NCBI GenBank assembly: GCA_900544905.1
Contig: UQXF01000001.1
Coordinates: 23,543 to 87,542, forward strand
Direction of reading: 5' to 3'
Source: an uncultured Clostridium sp.
GTDB taxonomy: Bacteria > Bacillota > Clostridia > Lachnospirales > Lachnospiraceae
Length of the DNA stretch: 64,000 bases
Made by a program: the position numbers and the translations under genes. Below, one piece after another: positions 63,101 through 64,000 of this stretch. A model generated the notes under the pieces. The model saw nothing but the letters and a program-made list of their open reading frames with translations. It made no database searches and was not told the DNA's origin. Every line of letters begins with the position of its first letter. The first letter of the stretch is position 1.

Positions 63101-63943
63101 CATCAACGCAATATCCATCAGACATACAAATTTGTCATCCCTGTCCTTATACAATACCTCCCTGTCTGCCAGATACCGGTTGTAGGTATCCTCAATAGGC
63201 TTTCTGTAAAATCCGTCCTCGAAGGTTACATTGGTAAGCTCTGTAGCAAATGTGGTGTGACGGCAATGGTCAGACCAGTAGGTATCTAATACACGAATCT
63301 CTGTCACGGATGGGTCTCTGTTTTCCTCATTTTTAAAGTAATTCTGTATATGGAGAAAATCCTTAAATGTCATGGCAAGTCCCAAAGAATCATACAACTC
63401 CTTCAGGCTGTTTTCCGGCATATCCTTAAATCCATCAAAAATTTCCACATCAGCCGGTTCCTCAAACTGCTGGATTAAGGTTTCCGGTATCTTCTTATCA
63501 TCGGTTTCCCGGGAATCCACCGGATTGATACAATATGCCTTAATTTTATCAAACTCTGCATCACTGATTTTGCCTGTGATTACATAGGTAGTAGCACAGC
63601 GGATAACAGCTTCTTCCTTTTCATTCAAAAGCTTTACGCATTGCTCTGCTGAATCTGCCCTCTGGTCAAACTGTCCCGGCAGGGCTTCCACAGAAAATAC
63701 TCTGTCTCCTTCTTCCACAGGGAATGCCGTCTCATAAACATAATCCACCGGCGGCTCAGAAAATACAGTCTTTAATGCCCTTTCATATGTCTTATCCGAT
63801 ACATTCTCCACATCGTAGCGAATCAGTACCCTGACCTTTTCAATATCCAAGTCCAGATATTCTGTCATTTCATCGAATAACTCCTTCGCCTTAACAGCAT
63901 ATTCAGGCTTTTTTTCAACATATACTCTCTTGACCTTACTCAT
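60188..63943 (-). CDS. purL: Phosphoribosylformylglycinamidine synthase, single-chain
   Basis: This enzyme makes FGAM from FGAR, glutamine and ATP in purine synthesis. The 1251-residue protein has an N-terminal PurS-like part, two AIRS-type domains (TYWSDHCRHTTFATEL, ETHNHPTEIEPFGGAATCLG, GRTGRDGIGGATGSS, GGKDSMSGSFND) and a C-terminal class I glutamine amidotransferase with nucleophile in LGICNGFQALIKLGLVPYG, and HGEGRF and HSERRDDS. All activities are in one chain, as in the large-PurL class found in many Clostridia and Proteobacteria. An AGGAGGATAAT ribosome site precedes the ATG. Confidence 0.97.
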   Translation of the reverse strand: MSKVKRVYVEKKPEYAVKAKELFDEMTEYLDLDIEKVRVLIRYDVENVSDKTYERALKTVFSEPPVDYVYETAFPVEEGDRVFSVEALPGQFDQRADSAEQCVKLLNEKEEAVIRCATTYVITGKISDAEFDKIKAYCINPVDSRETDDKKIPETLIQQFEEPADVEIFDGFKDMPENSLKELYDSLGLAMTFKDFLHIQNYFKNEENRDPSVTEIRVLDTYWSDHCRHTTFATELTNVTFEDGFYRKPIEDTYNRYLADREVLYKDRDDKFVCLMDIALMAMKKLRAEGKLQEMEVSDEINACSIEVPVTIDGEEVMYLIQFKNETHNHPTEIEPFGGAATCLGGCIRDPLSGRSYVYQAMRVTGAADPSKALSETLEGKLPQRKLVTTAAQGYSSYGNQIGLATGLVNEVYHPNYVAKRMEIGAVVAAAPKKNVKRLTSDPGNVVILIGGRTGRDGIGGATGSSKKHTTKSIDTCGSEVQKGNPPTERKIQRLFRREEVASIIRKCNDFGAGGVSVAIGELADGLTIDLDKVPKKYAGLDGTEIAISESQERMAVVVDKENVDKMLGYCEEENLEAVVVAEVTENPRLVMSWRGREIVNIARSFIDTNGAHQESDVTVSMPDKDADYLNEKADFSDVKKTWLETLGDLNVCSQKGLVEMFDSSIGAGTVVMPYGGKYQLSPTQTMIAKLPLDKGKCDTVTMMSYGLDPYLLSWSPYHGAIYSVVHSVAKIAASGGDWKKIYFTFQEYFKRLGEDSRRWGEPMAALLGAYSAQMGFGLASIGGKDSMSGSFNDIDVPPTLCSFAIDVAKTEDVVTSEFKNAGNAIIEINIKRDEYGLPDYEDMKKTYSALYEDMQAGKILSAYAVGFGGIVEAVSKMGFGNGIGAVIDSSVPESKMLQKDYGAIICEVKETDVDALKAPAVRIGCTAENGSFRYRDVDITMEEALAAWSGTLEKVFPTSSNVKQEVVREDIYNTSDIYVCKNKVAKPKVFIPVFPGTNCEYDSTRAFERAGAEVETIVFKNMTENNILDSVDAFAKAISQAQIIMFPGGFSAGDEPEGSAKFFATAFRNAKLKDEIMKLLQERDGLALGICNGFQALIKLGLVPYGKITSQKEDSPTLTMNSIGRHQSKMVYTKIVTNKSPWLQKAKLGGVYTVPISHGEGRFVASKEWIDKLFANGQVATQYVDVNGKPTMDENYNVNGSYAAIEGITSPDGRVLGKMAHSERRDDSVAVNIYGDQNQLIFESGVDYFK

Positions 63944-64000
63944 ATTATCCTCCTAAAGTATCACCACATAATTTTAATATTTGTTAATCATAAATACTAC

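Overview
The window reads as a chromosomal segment of a spore-forming, anaerobic, low-to-moderate G+C Gram-positive bacterium, most likely a Lachnospiraceae-type member of Clostridia (Bacillota). This rests on sporulation and germination genes (spoIIP, gpr, spmA/spmB, a GerMN lipoprotein, a CotF-type coat protein), a four-subunit pyruvate:ferredoxin oxidoreductase, Gram-positive regulators (GntR/YtrA, PadR, MarR, ECF sigma), strong AGGAGG-type ribosome sites, and a large Ig-like-repeat surface protein. Genus cannot be fixed from sequence alone. No rRNA, tRNA, CRISPR array, phage or intact insertion sequence was seen.

Layout. 1-3649: 3' part missing of a large secreted Ig-like surface protein (leftward). 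3725-9487: leftward run gpr, spoIIP, lepA, hemW and a zinc-ribbon membrane protein. 9739-10002: rpsT (rightward, TTG start) with promoter and terminator. 10060-10380: a compact convergent type I toxin-antitoxin locus with a 29-residue holin-like toxin not covered by ordinary gene calling. 10433-17496: leftward comEA, response regulator, histidine kinase, GerMN lipoprotein, comEC, holA. 17655-18216: a ~560-bp imperfect palindrome with no coding capacity. 18236-23666: DMT transporter, orphan solute-binding lipoprotein, argB, argC, divergent argG with twin ARG-box-like sites. 23733-28712: apt, spmB, spmA, a YwaF-like membrane protein, a COG3581-like dehydratase-activase relative and a lipid kinase. 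28751-30498: PadR regulator plus a SEDS-family protein with an N-terminal permease-prefix domain. 30758-31370: UPF0175/DUF3368 toxin-antitoxin pair whose toxin lacks its middle. 31418-35011: a decaying ECF sigma/membrane protein/ABC transporter operon (frameshifted sigma, remnant second permease). 35219-35681: coat-protein pair. 35780-37792: coiled-coil repeat protein, small DnaA-like ATPase and an HTH-GNAT fusion. 37992-41046: porGDAB. 41304-42857: exonuclease with a zinc finger and a TSUP transporter. 43064-55695: an efflux-rich block (MMPL plus secreted heptad partner with TetR; MATE; heterodimeric ABC exporter with MarR; YtrA-type GntR plus ABC). 55842-63943: CorC-like CBS protein, a MazF toxin without a visible MazE, alr, nnr, purL.

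Functionally the window mixes housekeeping modules (translation, arginine, purine, cell wall, pyruvate oxidation), sporulation and competence genes with four self-contained regulator-plus-transporter cassettes, each with a readable operator. The most unusual items are the large foldback element, the convergent type I toxin-antitoxin locus, and the partly decayed sigma/ABC and DUF3368 loci.
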